Positions 17,900 through 26,049 of a stretch of DNA of 64,000 nucleotides are shown here, in pieces. Origin of the DNA: Nitrospira sp. (GTDB lineage Bacteria; Nitrospirota; Nitrospiria; Nitrospirales; Nitrospiraceae); NCBI GenBank assembly GCA_030123625.1, contig CP126121.1:3636179-3700178 (forward strand), written 5' to 3'. Positions within the stretch are counted from its first letter, which is position 1; every line of letters begins with the position of its first letter. The notes under the pieces were generated by a model that made no database searches, was not told where the DNA came from, and saw nothing but the letters and a program-made list of their open reading frames with translations. The position numbers and the translations under genes were made by a program.

Positions 17900-18886
17900 C
17901 TATCGATCCTTGGCAAGGACTCTCACGCTCCTCCAGCCACTATCGGGATTGAAGGCGGTTATCTTGGACGCAATCGCGAAGGTATTCTTCCCCAGATCCT
18001 GTTCGTAGACCGACCCGTCCTGATTGACCAGAAAACTCATGTTGCCGGAGACGCCGTGCTCCGCCGGATAAGCAAGCAGGGCAAACCCGCCGATCATGAT
18101 GCCTTTAATCACATAGTCGTATGCCCCACCTGGCGCAGCCTCGCCCTGCTCCATGAGAATTCGGTAGAAATATCCATGGTAGGGGGCCAGCGGTTTGGAG
18201 GTCGCGTCGCTATAGCCTTCGCTCATTGCGGCAGCCAACAGCGGGCTCAGGGGACTCGACGGCTCGCCCGCCTTCGCCGGCCAATACAGGCCATCTCGGG
18301 TCCCAGGCGTGCTCACGAATCGTGGGGCATAGTCGGGTATGCCGTTGCTATTCATATCGAGCGTGGCATATTCGTTCGCGGCATCCACAATGGCGAAGCA
18401 GGTTTGCATCGCCGCCCATTCGTTACGTCGGATGCGGCGAGCCAAGATTTCCTGTTCGCCTTGGGGGGTGTCAAACCGCCAGCCGTTGGAGGATTGCACG
18501 AGCGGAATGGGTATGGGCCAAGCGCTACGACCAATCACGAGGACCGCGCGCTGATCTCCTTCGACTATCAGTGAGTGTGTCTCGCCGTAGGCCTTGAGAA
18601 ACGTTTCGCGGTAGTGCTGGTCGGCCACTGTGTCTCCGGAACGGAATAATTCATGACCGTGCCGGCCAAGTATGGTCTGTAGCCTCGCAGAATCGTCCGC
18701 TCGAATCGCTTCTACCAGTGCGACTTGGCCTTCTTCCGGTGAGGAGAAGGTCCGTTGTGAAGCACAACCTACCAGCCCTCCTGCCGCCAGCGTGAAGAAC
18801 GTAACTGCTGCGAGGGTCCTGTTCCATGATTCAAGCTGATTCTGCATACCCACTCCCACCGTGCGGCGGCTCATAGCTTCATCCAT
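17900..18886 (-). CDS. DUF2950 lipoprotein
   Basis: The product has up to 328 residues. A lipoprotein signal ends at LAAGGLVGC near residue 41. The body matches the DUF2950 family throughout: FSSPEEGQVALVEAIRADD, HELFRSGDTVADQHYRETFL, WPIPIPLVQSSNGWRFDT, ARRIRRNEWAAMQTCFAIVD, PYHGYFYRIL and the closing FNPDSGWR. DUF2950 proteins are exported and of unknown biochemical function. Internal starts at Met5 or Met14 would still leave a complete signal. It is transcribed toward the DUF4258/DUF2283 unit and has no obvious operon partner. Confidence 0.85.
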   Translation of the reverse strand: MDEAMSRRTVGVGMQNQLESWNRTLAAVTFFTLAAGGLVGCASQRTFSSPEEGQVALVEAIRADDSARLQTILGRHGHELFRSGDTVADQHYRETFLKAYGETHSLIVEGDQRAVLVIGRSAWPIPIPLVQSSNGWRFDTPQGEQEILARRIRRNEWAAMQTCFAIVDAANEYATLDMNSNGIPDYAPRFVSTPGTRDGLYWPAKAGEPSSPLSPLLAAAMSEGYSDATSKPLAPYHGYFYRILMEQGEAAPGGAYDYVIKGIMIGGFALLAYPAEHGVSGNMSFLVNQDGSVYEQDLGKNTFAIASKITAFNPDSGWRSVRVLAKDR

Positions 18887-19153
18887 GACGGAATCGTTGG
18901 GCGGTTAGCGACGGCGTTCGCCATCGTAACCGCCATGAGAGCTTCGTAGTCATCTACCCATTCATACCATCACGTCATACTATCAAGCAGAACGACTCTC
19001 TTCATAGAGACTGCCACCGGGAATTGCCTGGGGTGGCGACTTCGGAATTGCCGGACGAGTAACCCGGAATAGAAGCTCGATATCAGGAGAGATGGAGGGG
19101 AATGTCTATTATGATCCGAGACAGAGTAAAAGCCGGAGAGGGACGTCCTTCAG

Positions 19154-19483
19154 CTATTTGCATTCCTTCCCATCGAAGTACATGCAGGTCGATTCGCCTG
19201 ATTTGACCTTCCAGGTTTTGATCAGCGGACGTTGATCATCACCGCGCATCTCCACGACGAAATCCACAAGGCCGGATACGGGAAGTTTCTCCATATGAGG
19301 CTTTGCGGCATCCGGCACTTCGATATAAAACACACTGGCACTCGTGGAAATGAGGATCTGATTTTGTTCCGTATCGATGTAAATCACCGGACTGTAAAAA
19401 CTGCGGTCCTCCGCAAATAATGGTACAGGTATTGAGGCCAATGCCAACAACAGCAGAGGAAGGCCGTATTTGATCAATCTCAT
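19154..19483 (-). CDS. Small exported protein
   Basis: This 109-residue protein has a clear signal peptide (LIKYGLPLLLLALASIPVPLFAE) followed by an all-beta region (YSPVIYIDTEQNQILISTSA) and two Cys at the end (STCMYFDGKECK) that could form a disulfide in the periplasm. I do not recognise a family. It lies just downstream of the JAMM-protease gene on the same strand and might be the last gene of the sulfur-carrier locus. Nothing in the sequence links it to that pathway. Confidence 0.6.
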   Translation of the reverse strand: MRLIKYGLPLLLLALASIPVPLFAEDRSFYSPVIYIDTEQNQILISTSASVFYIEVPDAAKPHMEKLPVSGLVDFVVEMRGDDQRPLIKTWKVKSGESTCMYFDGKECK

Positions 19484-19559
19484 GAGCCATGCTCCTCATC
19501 CAAGCGTCGTAGAGGAACATTAGTACATTCCACGAAAGATGTGAACTGCAAAAAACGGG

Positions 19560-20081
19560 TCAACGGATGAGCACATCGACGGGAGTGACGCGACCGGATT
19601 TGATCCAATAGGTCTTCACGTCCGGCTCCGAATTCATGAGCGAGACGAGGAGATAGGCGGGAAGAGGAAGATTGATCTTGGGCCAAATTTCTTCATAGTC
19701 GGTGGCGATTTTGATATCGGTGATCGACGGCCGCGCGGGATCGTGCGGGTGCGAGTGATAGACGACTTGTAGATTGAGTCCGTTATTGCGCATATCCTTC
19801 TTGGCCGCTGAGAAATCATGCATGTCCATGACAAAAGCGATTTCCGCTCGTTCGGCAGGCGAGAGCCGCTCAAGATGCGCGGCTTTTGCGGAATCGAAAG
19901 ACGAGAGGTTGTGTGCGCCTTCCATCGCGACGATGTTCTTGATGCGATAGAGACGGCTGACGACACCGTCGGTTCCGGCGAGCAGTCCGCAACATTCGTA
20001 GGGAGCGAGTTCCTTTGCGTGTTGAATGATGTCGTCGAGGATATGCCGTGGAATAACCAGGTCAGCCACGGTCAACCCCAT
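19560..20081 (-). CDS. JAMM/MPN+ metalloprotease (Mec-like)
   Basis: This 173-residue zinc isopeptidase-like protein has a complete JAMM motif: Glu29 (PYECCG), His109-Ser-His111 (YHSHPHDPARPSITD), Ser119 and Asp122. Bacterial members such as Mec of mycobacteria and QbsD of Pseudomonas act on ubiquitin-like sulfur carriers, releasing cysteine or trimming residues after the diglycine. Two such carriers and two E1-type enzymes are encoded just upstream on the same strand. It therefore probably processes one or both carriers. The exact substrate is inferred. Confidence 0.88.
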   Translation of the reverse strand: MGLTVADLVIPRHILDDIIQHAKELAPYECCGLLAGTDGVVSRLYRIKNIVAMEGAHNLSSFDSAKAAHLERLSPAERAEIAFVMDMHDFSAAKKDMRNNGLNLQVVYHSHPHDPARPSITDIKIATDYEEIWPKINLPLPAYLLVSLMNSEPDVKTYWIKSGRVTPVDVLIR

Positions 20082-20087
20082 GCAGAT

Positions 20088-20160
20088 TGAGGCCGAGGTT
20101 GAGGTTAAGAAAGAAACCGATCTGTGCTTTTCTTAGCCTCAACCTGAGCCTTAACCTTCC
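20088..20160. repeat. Imperfect palindrome, repeat family A, copy 2
   Basis: The left arm GAGGCCGAGGTTGAGGTTAA and the right arm CTTAGCCTCAACCTGAGCCT are near-complementary with a loop of about 15-20 bases. It fills the gap between the JAMM protease and the first E1-type gene and could form a hairpin within the transcript. It belongs to the same family as the copies at 16632 and 26050. Confidence 0.75.
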
Positions 20161-20167
20161 GCTATTG

Positions 20168-20971
20168 TTAGATCGTGCAGGTAACGGTGTAGTCCAGACT
20201 GAGGTCTTTGATCTTCGGATTGGGTCCGCACAGGGGACAGGCCGGATCTTTTGGACGACCGACTTTTCGGAATTTCATGTCGAGCGCATCGTAGATCAAC
20301 AGTTTATCGGCGATCGTCTCTCCGATGCCCAGGATTTCTTTGATGGCTTCCGACGCCTGGAGGATTCCCATCGTGCCGGCGAGGACGCCAAGCACACCGG
20401 CTTCTTGACAGTTCGGGACCAGCCCGGCCGGCGGAGGCTCGGGATAGAGACAGCGATAGCAAGGATAGCCTTCGTGCGGCTTGATCGCGGTCAACTGACC
20501 CTCAAACCGAAACATGCTGGCGGAGATCAATGTTTTCTTGGCAAAGAAGCAGGCGTCGTTCACCAGAAACCGCGTCGTGAAGTTGTCCGACCCGTCCAAC
20601 ACGATATCGTATTGCGAGACAAGGGGAAGGATATTCTCTGCGTCGACCAATTGGTGGTACGCATTGATCGCAATGTCAGGATTAATGGCCGACAAGGTTT
20701 TGCGGCCGGACTCAACCTTCGGTTGTCCGAGCGTCGCGGTCGAATGCATGATTTGCCGTTGCAGGTTCGAAAGATCAACGACATCCCCATCGACCAGGCC
20801 GATTGTTCCAATGCCGGCGGCAGCGAGATATAGACCGGCCGGCGAACCTAGACCGCCTGCGCCGATCAGCAGTACCTTGGCTTTATTCAGCTTCAGCTGG
20901 CCTTTCCCTCCGATGTCTTGGAGGATGATGTGCCGGCTGTAACGTTGGATTTGTTGCTCGGTGAGTTCCAT
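20168..20971 (-). CDS. moeB: ThiF/MoeB-type E1 adenylyltransferase (copy 1)
   Basis: This 267-residue enzyme activates the C-terminal glycine of a ubiquitin-like sulfur carrier by adenylation. It opens with QIQRYSRHIILQDIGGKGQ, then the nucleotide-binding loop GAGGLGSPAGLYLAAAG, DVVDLSNLQRQ and a DGSDNFTTRFLVNDAC segment. Zinc is held by CYRC and CPLC pairs. It lacks the C-terminal rhodanese domain found in some MoeB proteins. A second, similar gene lies at 22860-23678. Whether this copy serves molybdopterin, thiamine or cysteine synthesis cannot be told from sequence; its neighbours favour a carrier-dependent sulfur pathway. Confidence 0.92.
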   Translation of the reverse strand: MELTEQQIQRYSRHIILQDIGGKGQLKLNKAKVLLIGAGGLGSPAGLYLAAAGIGTIGLVDGDVVDLSNLQRQIMHSTATLGQPKVESGRKTLSAINPDIAINAYHQLVDAENILPLVSQYDIVLDGSDNFTTRFLVNDACFFAKKTLISASMFRFEGQLTAIKPHEGYPCYRCLYPEPPPAGLVPNCQEAGVLGVLAGTMGILQASEAIKEILGIGETIADKLLIYDALDMKFRKVGRPKDPACPLCGPNPKIKDLSLDYTVTCTI

Positions 20972-20978
20972 TGTCTGT

Positions 20979-21065
20979 CCCGTAAGGCGTGAAATGTTAG
21001 GCGTTAGGCGACGTGATTCTCAGCTGGTTTTATACTCCTTACGCCTCACCCCTTACCCCTAACGG
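20979..21065. repeat. Palindromic repeat family B, copy 1
   Basis: The left arm (CGTAAGGCGTGAAATGTTAG, then GCGTTAGGCG) and the right arm (CTCCTTACGCCTCACCCCTT, then ACCCCTAACG) are near-complementary. The second copy is at 23685-23764. Both copies lie directly upstream of an E1-type gene on the coding strand, so they may affect transcript stability within this operon. Confidence 0.7.
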
Positions 21066-21067
21066 AA

Positions 21068-21307
21068 TTATTCCACGACGTTCAATTCAATCGGATCAAC
21101 GACACAGCCCTTGGCTCGCAGACCGACGACGGCCCGTTCAATTTCCACTGTGTCACCGGAGAGCTCCACATCCGCCCAGCCTGTGGTGTCGCGAACATCG
21201 GCCCGTCGGACATCGGTCACGACGTTATATTCCCGCCCGATCTGATAGATAATCGGCTCTCGAATCTTGTCTTCAGGAAAACGAATATGGAAGCGCAGGT
21301 GTGCCAT
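21068..21307 (-). CDS. NIL-domain protein
   Basis: This 79-residue protein matches the NIL domain, a ferredoxin-like fold first seen at the end of methionine ABC-transporter ATPases (LRFHIRFPEDKIREPIIYQI, then AVVGLRAKGCVVDPIELNVV). Stand-alone NIL proteins often sit beside sulfur-assimilation genes and may bind a sulfur amino acid. Its ATG lies 2 bases after the stop of the carrier-protein gene, and the carrier's terminal glycine codons GGA GGG provide the ribosome-binding site. It is therefore tightly coupled to the carrier. Confidence 0.8.
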   Translation of the reverse strand: MAHLRFHIRFPEDKIREPIIYQIGREYNVVTDVRRADVRDTTGWADVELSGDTVEIERAVVGLRAKGCVVDPIELNVVE

Positions 21308-21309
21308 GG

Positions 21310-21582
21310 TTACCCTCCCGCGATCGCCGGAACGATGGAAACCTCATCGCCGTCCTTGAGAGCAGTGGCCTTTCCCTTAAGGAAACGTATGTCCTCTTCG
21401 TTGACATAAATGTTCACGAAGCGACGAAGCTCTCCTGTTTCATCGCACAAGCGATCTTTGATGCCCGGATGTGTACTGTTCAACACCTCGATCATCTCCA
21501 CCACGCTGTCGGCTTTAGTCTCGACCTCGCCCTGGCCTTTGGTCAGGGGACGAAGCGGAGTCGGAATACGAACTTTAATCAT
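21310..21582 (-). CDS. MoaD/CysO-like sulfur-carrier protein
   Basis: This 90-residue ubiquitin-fold protein ends in AIAGG, the diglycine that is adenylated and thiocarboxylated by an E1-type enzyme. The [14 protein letters not shown] opening, [20 protein letters not shown] and [14 protein letters not shown] are typical of MoaD and mycobacterial CysO. Its start overlaps the threonine synthase stop by 4 bases (ATGA). CysO-type carriers feed sulfide into cysteine synthesis, and a JAMM protease and cysteine synthase are close by. I favour CysO-like over MoaD because no other molybdopterin genes are present here. Confidence 0.88.
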   Translation of the reverse strand: MIKVRIPTPLRPLTKGQGEVETKADSVVEMIEVLNSTHPGIKDRLCDETGELRRFVNIYVNEEDIRFLKGKATALKDGDEVSIVPAIAGG

Positions 21583-22829
21583 GCGTCACCACCACCGTTC
21601 TTTCCCATTTTAAAGGTCTTTTCAAAGTCCACCAGGCTGGGCTGAATGCGTACGGGCCGACCGACTGAATCGATGACGGCCTCCTGGGTCTTCAATCCAT
21701 TGCCGGTGACATAGGCCACCGTCACCTCATCTTTTTTGATGATCCCTTGCTTGACGAGCTTTTTGAGCACCCCGATCGTGACGCCTCCGGCGGTTTCCGC
21801 GAAGATGCCTTCCGTTTGGGCCAGCAGTTGGATGCCTTCAACCACTTCTTCATCCGTCACCATGTCCATGGATCCATGGCTCTCGGCGGTCGCCTTGAGC
21901 GCATAGTACCCATCGGCGGGGTTGCCGATGGCAAGGGATTTGGCGATCGTCTGTGGTTTCACCGGTTTGAAAAAGTCGCGTCCCGCCTTGAAGGCGGTTG
22001 AGATCGGTGAGCAGCCTTCCGCTTGAGCGCCGTTGATCTTTGTGTGAACGGCGTCGATGAGGCCCAATGCCTTCATCTCATGCAGTCCCTTCCAAATCTT
22101 GGTCAACAGAGAGCCTGATGCCATCGGAATGACGACTTGATCGGGAGTCCTCCATCCGAGTTGCTCCACCGTCTCAAAGGCAAGTGTCTTTGAGCCTTCT
22201 GCATAATATGGACGGATATTGATATTCACGAATGCCCAACCATGTTCACCGGCGATCTCACTGCAGAGCCGGTTGACATCGTCGTAGTTACCTTCTATCT
22301 CGACGACATGCGGCTTATAGATCAGATTGCCGAGCACCTTCGCCGCTTCAAGATCTCCGGGAATAAACACATAGCAGTGCAGATTGGCGGAGGCAGCGTG
22401 AGCCGACACGGAGTTCGCCAAGTTGCCGGTCGACGCGCAGGCCACCGTTTCGAAGCCGAGCTCGCGCGCGCGTGTGAGGGCCACCGCGACGACGCGATCT
22501 TTAAACGACAGGGTCGGATGATTGACCGTGTCGTTTTTAATATAGAGCTCATCGAGCCCAAGATACGCGCCGAGGTTCTTCGCCCGTACGAGCGGGGTGA
22601 ATCCGGCGTGCGGTCCCACGAAGTTCGTCCCTTCGACCGGCAGCAGGTCCAAGTAGCGCCACATGCTGTGCGGGCCATCTTCGATTTTCTTACGCGAAAT
22701 AGTCTTCTTGATCTCGTCGTAGTTGTACTTCACCTCAAGGGGACCGAAGCACATTTCGCAGACGTGGATCGCTTTCGTCGGGTATTCCTTGCCGCACTCG
22801 CGACACACCAGCGCTTTCATTTTGCTCAT
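21579..22829 (-). CDS. thrC: Threonine synthase
   Basis: This 416-residue PLP enzyme converts O-phosphohomoserine to threonine. It has an N-terminal zinc ribbon (Cys9, Cys12, Cys24, Cys27), found in a subset of ThrC proteins. The PLP lysine is Lys110 in LSFKDR and the phosphate-binding loop is ASTGNLANS. The C-terminal segments (YVTGNGLK) are normal. It overlaps the carrier-protein gene by 4 bases and is therefore translationally coupled to it. That is a recurrent arrangement in this kind of sulfur-carrier locus, possibly because homoserine phosphate is shared by Thr and sulfur amino acid routes. Confidence 0.92.
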   Translation of the reverse strand: MSKMKALVCRECGKEYPTKAIHVCEMCFGPLEVKYNYDEIKKTISRKKIEDGPHSMWRYLDLLPVEGTNFVGPHAGFTPLVRAKNLGAYLGLDELYIKNDTVNHPTLSFKDRVVAVALTRARELGFETVACASTGNLANSVSAHAASANLHCYVFIPGDLEAAKVLGNLIYKPHVVEIEGNYDDVNRLCSEIAGEHGWAFVNINIRPYYAEGSKTLAFETVEQLGWRTPDQVVIPMASGSLLTKIWKGLHEMKALGLIDAVHTKINGAQAEGCSPISTAFKAGRDFFKPVKPQTIAKSLAIGNPADGYYALKATAESHGSMDMVTDEEVVEGIQLLAQTEGIFAETAGGVTIGVLKKLVKQGIIKKDEVTVAYVTGNGLKTQEAVIDSVGRPVRIQPSLVDFEKTFKMGKNGGGDA

Positions 22830-22859
22830 CGTCGCACCACCTTATCAAACCATCCAACC

Positions 22860-23678
22860 CTATGCTGATGGACGCATGGCGCATCCGGCATAGGGGTCCC
22901 CATCGTCGAACAGCTCGGTAATCGTCGGATGTTCCCCACAGAGCGCGCAATTCTGATTCCGGCGGACTTTGATTTCTCGAAATTGGGTTTTGCGCGCATC
23001 GAAGTCGAGCAGGCGGTCCGTCAGCGGCCGTCCGATACCCAGCACAAGCTTTAAGGCTTCCGTCGCCTGAATCGTTCCGATAATGCCTGCCAAGACCCCG
23101 ATGACTCCGGCTTCTTGGCAGGATGCAACCAAGCCGGGCGGCGGAGGCGTGTTGAACACGCAACGATAGCAGGCTGATTTCTTGGGGATGATCGTTGTCA
23201 CGCGTCCGTCGAAGCGAAGGATGCCGCCATGGATCAGCGGTTTCCCCGCGAAGAAACAGGCGTCATTGATCAAAAACTTCGCCGTGAAATTATCGACTCC
23301 ATCGATGACGATATCATAGTCACCGAAGATTTTGAGTGCGTTTCCGGCCGTGAGTCGTTCTTCGTACATCGACACGGAGACGTCGGGGTTCAGCGCCTGG
23401 ATCTTTTCTTTGCCCGAGAGGACCTTGGGGCGGCCCACATCGGGAGTATGGTGAAGGATCTGGCGTTGGAGATTGGTCAGGTCCACCACATCGCTGTCGA
23501 TCAACCCAATGGTGCCGACTCCTGCCGCGGCCAAGTACAATGCGGCAGGGGAACCGAGGCCACCGGCGCCGACGAGAAGAATCCTGGATTTGGCGATTTT
23601 CTTCTGTCCCTTGCCGCCGACTTCAGGCAGCAGGATGTGCCGGCTGTAGCGATTGATCTGTTCTTCCGTGAAATCCAT
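22860..23678 (-). CDS. moeB: ThiF/MoeB-type E1 adenylyltransferase (copy 2)
   Basis: This 272-residue protein is a paralogue of the enzyme at 20168-20971, with the same opening (QINRYSRHILLPEVGGKGQ), nucleotide loop (GAGGLGSPAALYLAAAG), DVVDLTNLQRQ and a zinc site built from CYRC and CALC. The C-terminal tail differs (DDGDPYAGCAMRPSA). It lies between cysteine synthase and threonine synthase in the same direction. Two E1 enzymes beside two carriers suggest that each activates its own partner. The assignment of pairs is not readable from the sequence. Confidence 0.92.
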   Translation of the reverse strand: MDFTEEQINRYSRHILLPEVGGKGQKKIAKSRILLVGAGGLGSPAALYLAAAGVGTIGLIDSDVVDLTNLQRQILHHTPDVGRPKVLSGKEKIQALNPDVSVSMYEERLTAGNALKIFGDYDIVIDGVDNFTAKFLINDACFFAGKPLIHGGILRFDGRVTTIIPKKSACYRCVFNTPPPPGLVASCQEAGVIGVLAGIIGTIQATEALKLVLGIGRPLTDRLLDFDARKTQFREIKVRRNQNCALCGEHPTITELFDDGDPYAGCAMRPSA

Positions 23679-23684
23679 CTCTCG

Positions 23685-23764
23685 TCGTTAGGCATGGAGC
23701 GTTAGGCGTAAGGCGAGATTTCTGTCGATATCTTCCCCTTACGCCTCACCCCTTACTCCTTACG
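23685..23764. repeat. Palindromic repeat family B, copy 2
   Basis: The arms GTTAGGCGTAAGGCG and CTTACGCCTCACCCCTTACT are complementary apart from small bulges. This matches copy 1 at 20979-21065 in sequence and in position, between the second E1-type gene and cysteine synthase. Confidence 0.75.
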
Positions 23765-24694
23765 TCAAATGTTGAAATACTTCTCGATGCTGATGTAGCG
23801 CTCGCCTGTGTCGCAGAGTATCGTGACGACATTCTTTCCGGGTCCCAGTTCATCAGCGATTTTTTGGGCGGCGAATACATTGGCGCCGGCTGAAATGCCC
23901 ACCAGCAGGCCTTCCTTCTTCGAGAGTTGTTTCGCGGTCTGATAGGCCTCATCGTCCGTCACGGTCATCACGCGGTCGAGAATTTTCCGGTTGAGGACTT
24001 TGGGAATAAAGCCCGCACCGATCCCTTGAATCTTATGCGGTCCCGGATCGCCGCCGGACAAGACCGGCGAGGTAGCCGGTTCGACGGCGATCACTGTGAT
24101 GTGCGGGTTCTTTTCTTTAAAGACTTCACCGCATCCCGTAATAGTTCCACCCGTTCCAACAGCCGCCACAAATGCATCGATCTTTCCTTCGAGGGCATCC
24201 CAAATTTCCGGAGCCGTCGTCATCCTATGCATGGCAGGGTTGGCAACATTCGAGAATTGATCCGGCATAAAATACGACGGATTTTGGGCTAAGATACTTT
24301 CCGCCTCCTTAATGGACCCTTTCATACCTTCCCAGGCCGGTGTCAACACCAACTGTGCGCCATACGACGACAGCAAGCTGGCCCGTTCCATGCTCATGCT
24401 TTCGGGCATCACGAGGATCAGTTTGTACCCACGCACGGCTGCGACTAAGGCCAGCCCGATTCCCGTGTTTCCGCTGGTCGGCTCAATGATGGTTCCGCCG
24501 GGCTTGAGCTTCCCCTGACGTTCCGCCTCATTGATCATATTGAGGCAGATTCGATCCTTGACGCTGCCGCCGGGATTGAAAAACTCGACCTTCCCGTAAA
24601 TCGTTGCCGAGCCCGATTTTGCCAGACGGTTCAATCGGACAAGCGGAGTCTTACCGATCAGTTCGGTAATGTCCTTGTGCACCGTCGTACTCAC
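23765..24694 (-). CDS. cysK: Cysteine synthase
   Basis: This 309-residue PLP enzyme is of the CysK/CysM type. The PLP lysine is Lys46 in GGSVKDR, the substrate loop is EPTSGNTGIGLA and the phosphate loop is GTGGTITG. It makes cysteine from an activated serine. Its GTG start overlaps the stop of the preceding ThiS-like carrier (GTGA). The glycine codons at the end of that carrier serve as its ribosome-binding site. Coupling to a carrier suggests it may take sulfur from a protein thiocarboxylate, as mycobacterial CysM does, instead of free sulfide. That donor is inferred. Confidence 0.93.
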   Translation of the reverse strand: MSTTVHKDITELIGKTPLVRLNRLAKSGSATIYGKVEFFNPGGSVKDRICLNMINEAERQGKLKPGGTIIEPTSGNTGIGLALVAAVRGYKLILVMPESMSMERASLLSSYGAQLVLTPAWEGMKGSIKEAESILAQNPSYFMPDQFSNVANPAMHRMTTAPEIWDALEGKIDAFVAAVGTGGTITGCGEVFKEKNPHITVIAVEPATSPVLSGGDPGPHKIQGIGAGFIPKVLNRKILDRVMTVTDDEAYQTAKQLSKKEGLLVGISAGANVFAAQKIADELGPGKNVVTILCDTGERYISIEKYFNI

Positions 24695-24903
24695 CGACCC
24701 CCTCCCATATAGAAGAGAAACTCCACGTGATCCCCATCATTGAGATGGGTTGTGGGAAAATCGTCACGCTCCAGCATCTTGTTGTTGATCTCGACGGCGA
24801 CCATCTGAGGCTCGATGTTCTTTGTCTTCAGCAACTCAAGGACGGTTCCGCTCTGGATCTCCTCTGATTTTCCATTGATCTTGACCAGCACGGATTCTCC
24901 CAA
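24691..24903 (-). CDS. ThiS-like sulfur-carrier protein with capped diglycine
   Basis: This 70-residue ubiquitin-fold carrier (VLVKINGKSEEIQSGTVLEL, then VAVEINNKMLERDDF and DGDHVEFLFYMGGGR) resembles ThiS. Unlike ThiS it ends in GGGR, so at least the terminal Arg must be removed before an E1 enzyme can use the diglycine. The JAMM protease encoded in the same locus is a candidate for this, by analogy with QbsD trimming QbsE. It is the first gene of the locus and is coupled to cysteine synthase. It therefore probably supplies sulfur for cysteine, not thiamine, as no thiamine genes are adjacent. Confidence 0.85.
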   Translation of the reverse strand: MGESVLVKINGKSEEIQSGTVLELLKTKNIEPQMVAVEINNKMLERDDFPTTHLNDGDHVEFLFYMGGGR

Positions 24904-25102
24904 GTTGGCTTAGAAATTAAAGAATTTGGAAGTTAGCAAAGGCATGCTCTACTTGTCAAGGCTACGTCATTCAGTGAGAGCCACCGACGGCTCAATAGGA
25001 TTCATGCTCAACGGTATCTGTTGAGGCAAGGAGATGGTCCTGAGGAGGTTGCTTGACTTTGATCCGGCTCGCCGCCACTATGCCGCCTGCAAGGATTCCA
25101 GG

Positions 25103-25480
25103 ATGTGGAAAAAGAACTTCCTCTTTCGCGCTGCTGAATCGACACCATTGACTGAGTCCGAGAACGAGCTGTTCCATGATACGGAACCGGCGCTGGATAG
25201 TGCGGGCCTTATCCTGGACAAGTTTCTCTCAGTGTGGGTACAGGGCGAAGGGACGGAAGAAAAGCCGTCGACCTTTACGAATCTCTATGTCCGAACCGCG
25301 ATGCTGGATGTGAGGAAGCACGTGAGTCTGCTCCAGCCGCTTCAAGGACGCTCACATCAGATCAAGCAATTGCTCACAAATGAGCAAAAACAGTTTCTCC
25401 GGCAATGGCTTCAGGCGCATGCCCCCCACGCCTGGGAATCGTCTGACGATCACTTCCGCGATCTCTTCGAGCTGGAATGA
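25103..25480 (+). CDS. Conserved hypothetical protein
   Basis: From the ATG at 25103, preceded by AAGGA at good spacing, the product has 125 residues; a start at 25034 adds 23 but has almost no gap to its GGAG. The protein is soluble, acidic and helical (LDSAGLILDKFLSVWVQGEG, QIKQLLTNEQKQFLRQWLQA). I do not recognise a family. Its stop overlaps the next gene by 4 bases, so it is coupled to the PLD-like exported protein. Confidence 0.55.
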   Translation: MWKKNFLFRAAESTPLTESENELFHDTEPALDSAGLILDKFLSVWVQGEGTEEKPSTFTNLYVRTAMLDVRKHVSLLQPLQGRSHQIKQLLTNEQKQFLRQWLQAHAPHAWESSDDHFRDLFELE

Positions 25481-26046
25481 TCCGGCTGTCGCTGTTCCAA
25501 TTATCCATGCAGTGTTGCAGAACGTTCATCATCATCTGGCTCCTTGCCGCAGTTCTGCTTGGGCAAGCCGTGGAGGTCTCAGCGGCATCGGTAGAAGTCT
25601 GGTATGGCCCGGAGGATAGGCCGCTTGAACATCTCGTGCGGATGTATGATCGTGCCAGACGATACATCTTCGTCGCCGTATATGGGTTGACGTCGCCGCT
25701 CACGGTGAAGGCGCTGATCGAGGCGAAACGACGCGGCGTGGATGTTCGTGTCCTGACGGATCGTGAGCGACTGGAGGATGTGAAGCAGCAGACGGCCCTC
25801 TCAACGTTGCGCGAAGCGGGGATTCCGATCAAGATCAATCGGCACGATGGTCTGATGCATTTGAAACAGGCGGTGATCGACGACGAGATCAACACGAACG
25901 GGTCCATGAATCAGACGACCAGTGGAAACCGCTACAATGATGAGCGGCTGGATATCATCAGGGACCATGCGATTGCCGTCAAAGCGCGTGAAAAGTTTCT
26001 TTCGCTCTGGAAGGATCACGAGCGGTTCCAGGAGTGGAAAAAGTAA
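25477..26046 (+). CDS. Exported phospholipase-D-like (Nuc-type) protein
   Basis: This 189-residue protein has a signal peptide (TFIIIWLLAAVLLGQAVEVSA) and one PLD catalytic motif: His128 and Lys130 (MHLKQAVIDD), Asp135, then NGSMN at 141-145. A single HKD motif with this length fits the Nuc endonuclease family, in which two chains form one active site. The substrate could be nucleic acid or phospholipid in the periplasm. The FVAVYGLTSPLTVKALIEAK segment matches the N-terminal half of the fold. It is coupled to the upstream unknown gene. Confidence 0.85.
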   Translation: MIRLSLFQLSMQCCRTFIIIWLLAAVLLGQAVEVSAASVEVWYGPEDRPLEHLVRMYDRARRYIFVAVYGLTSPLTVKALIEAKRRGVDVRVLTDRERLEDVKQQTALSTLREAGIPIKINRHDGLMHLKQAVIDDEINTNGSMNQTTSGNRYNDERLDIIRDHAIAVKAREKFLSLWKDHERFQEWKK

Positions 26047-26049
26047 GAA

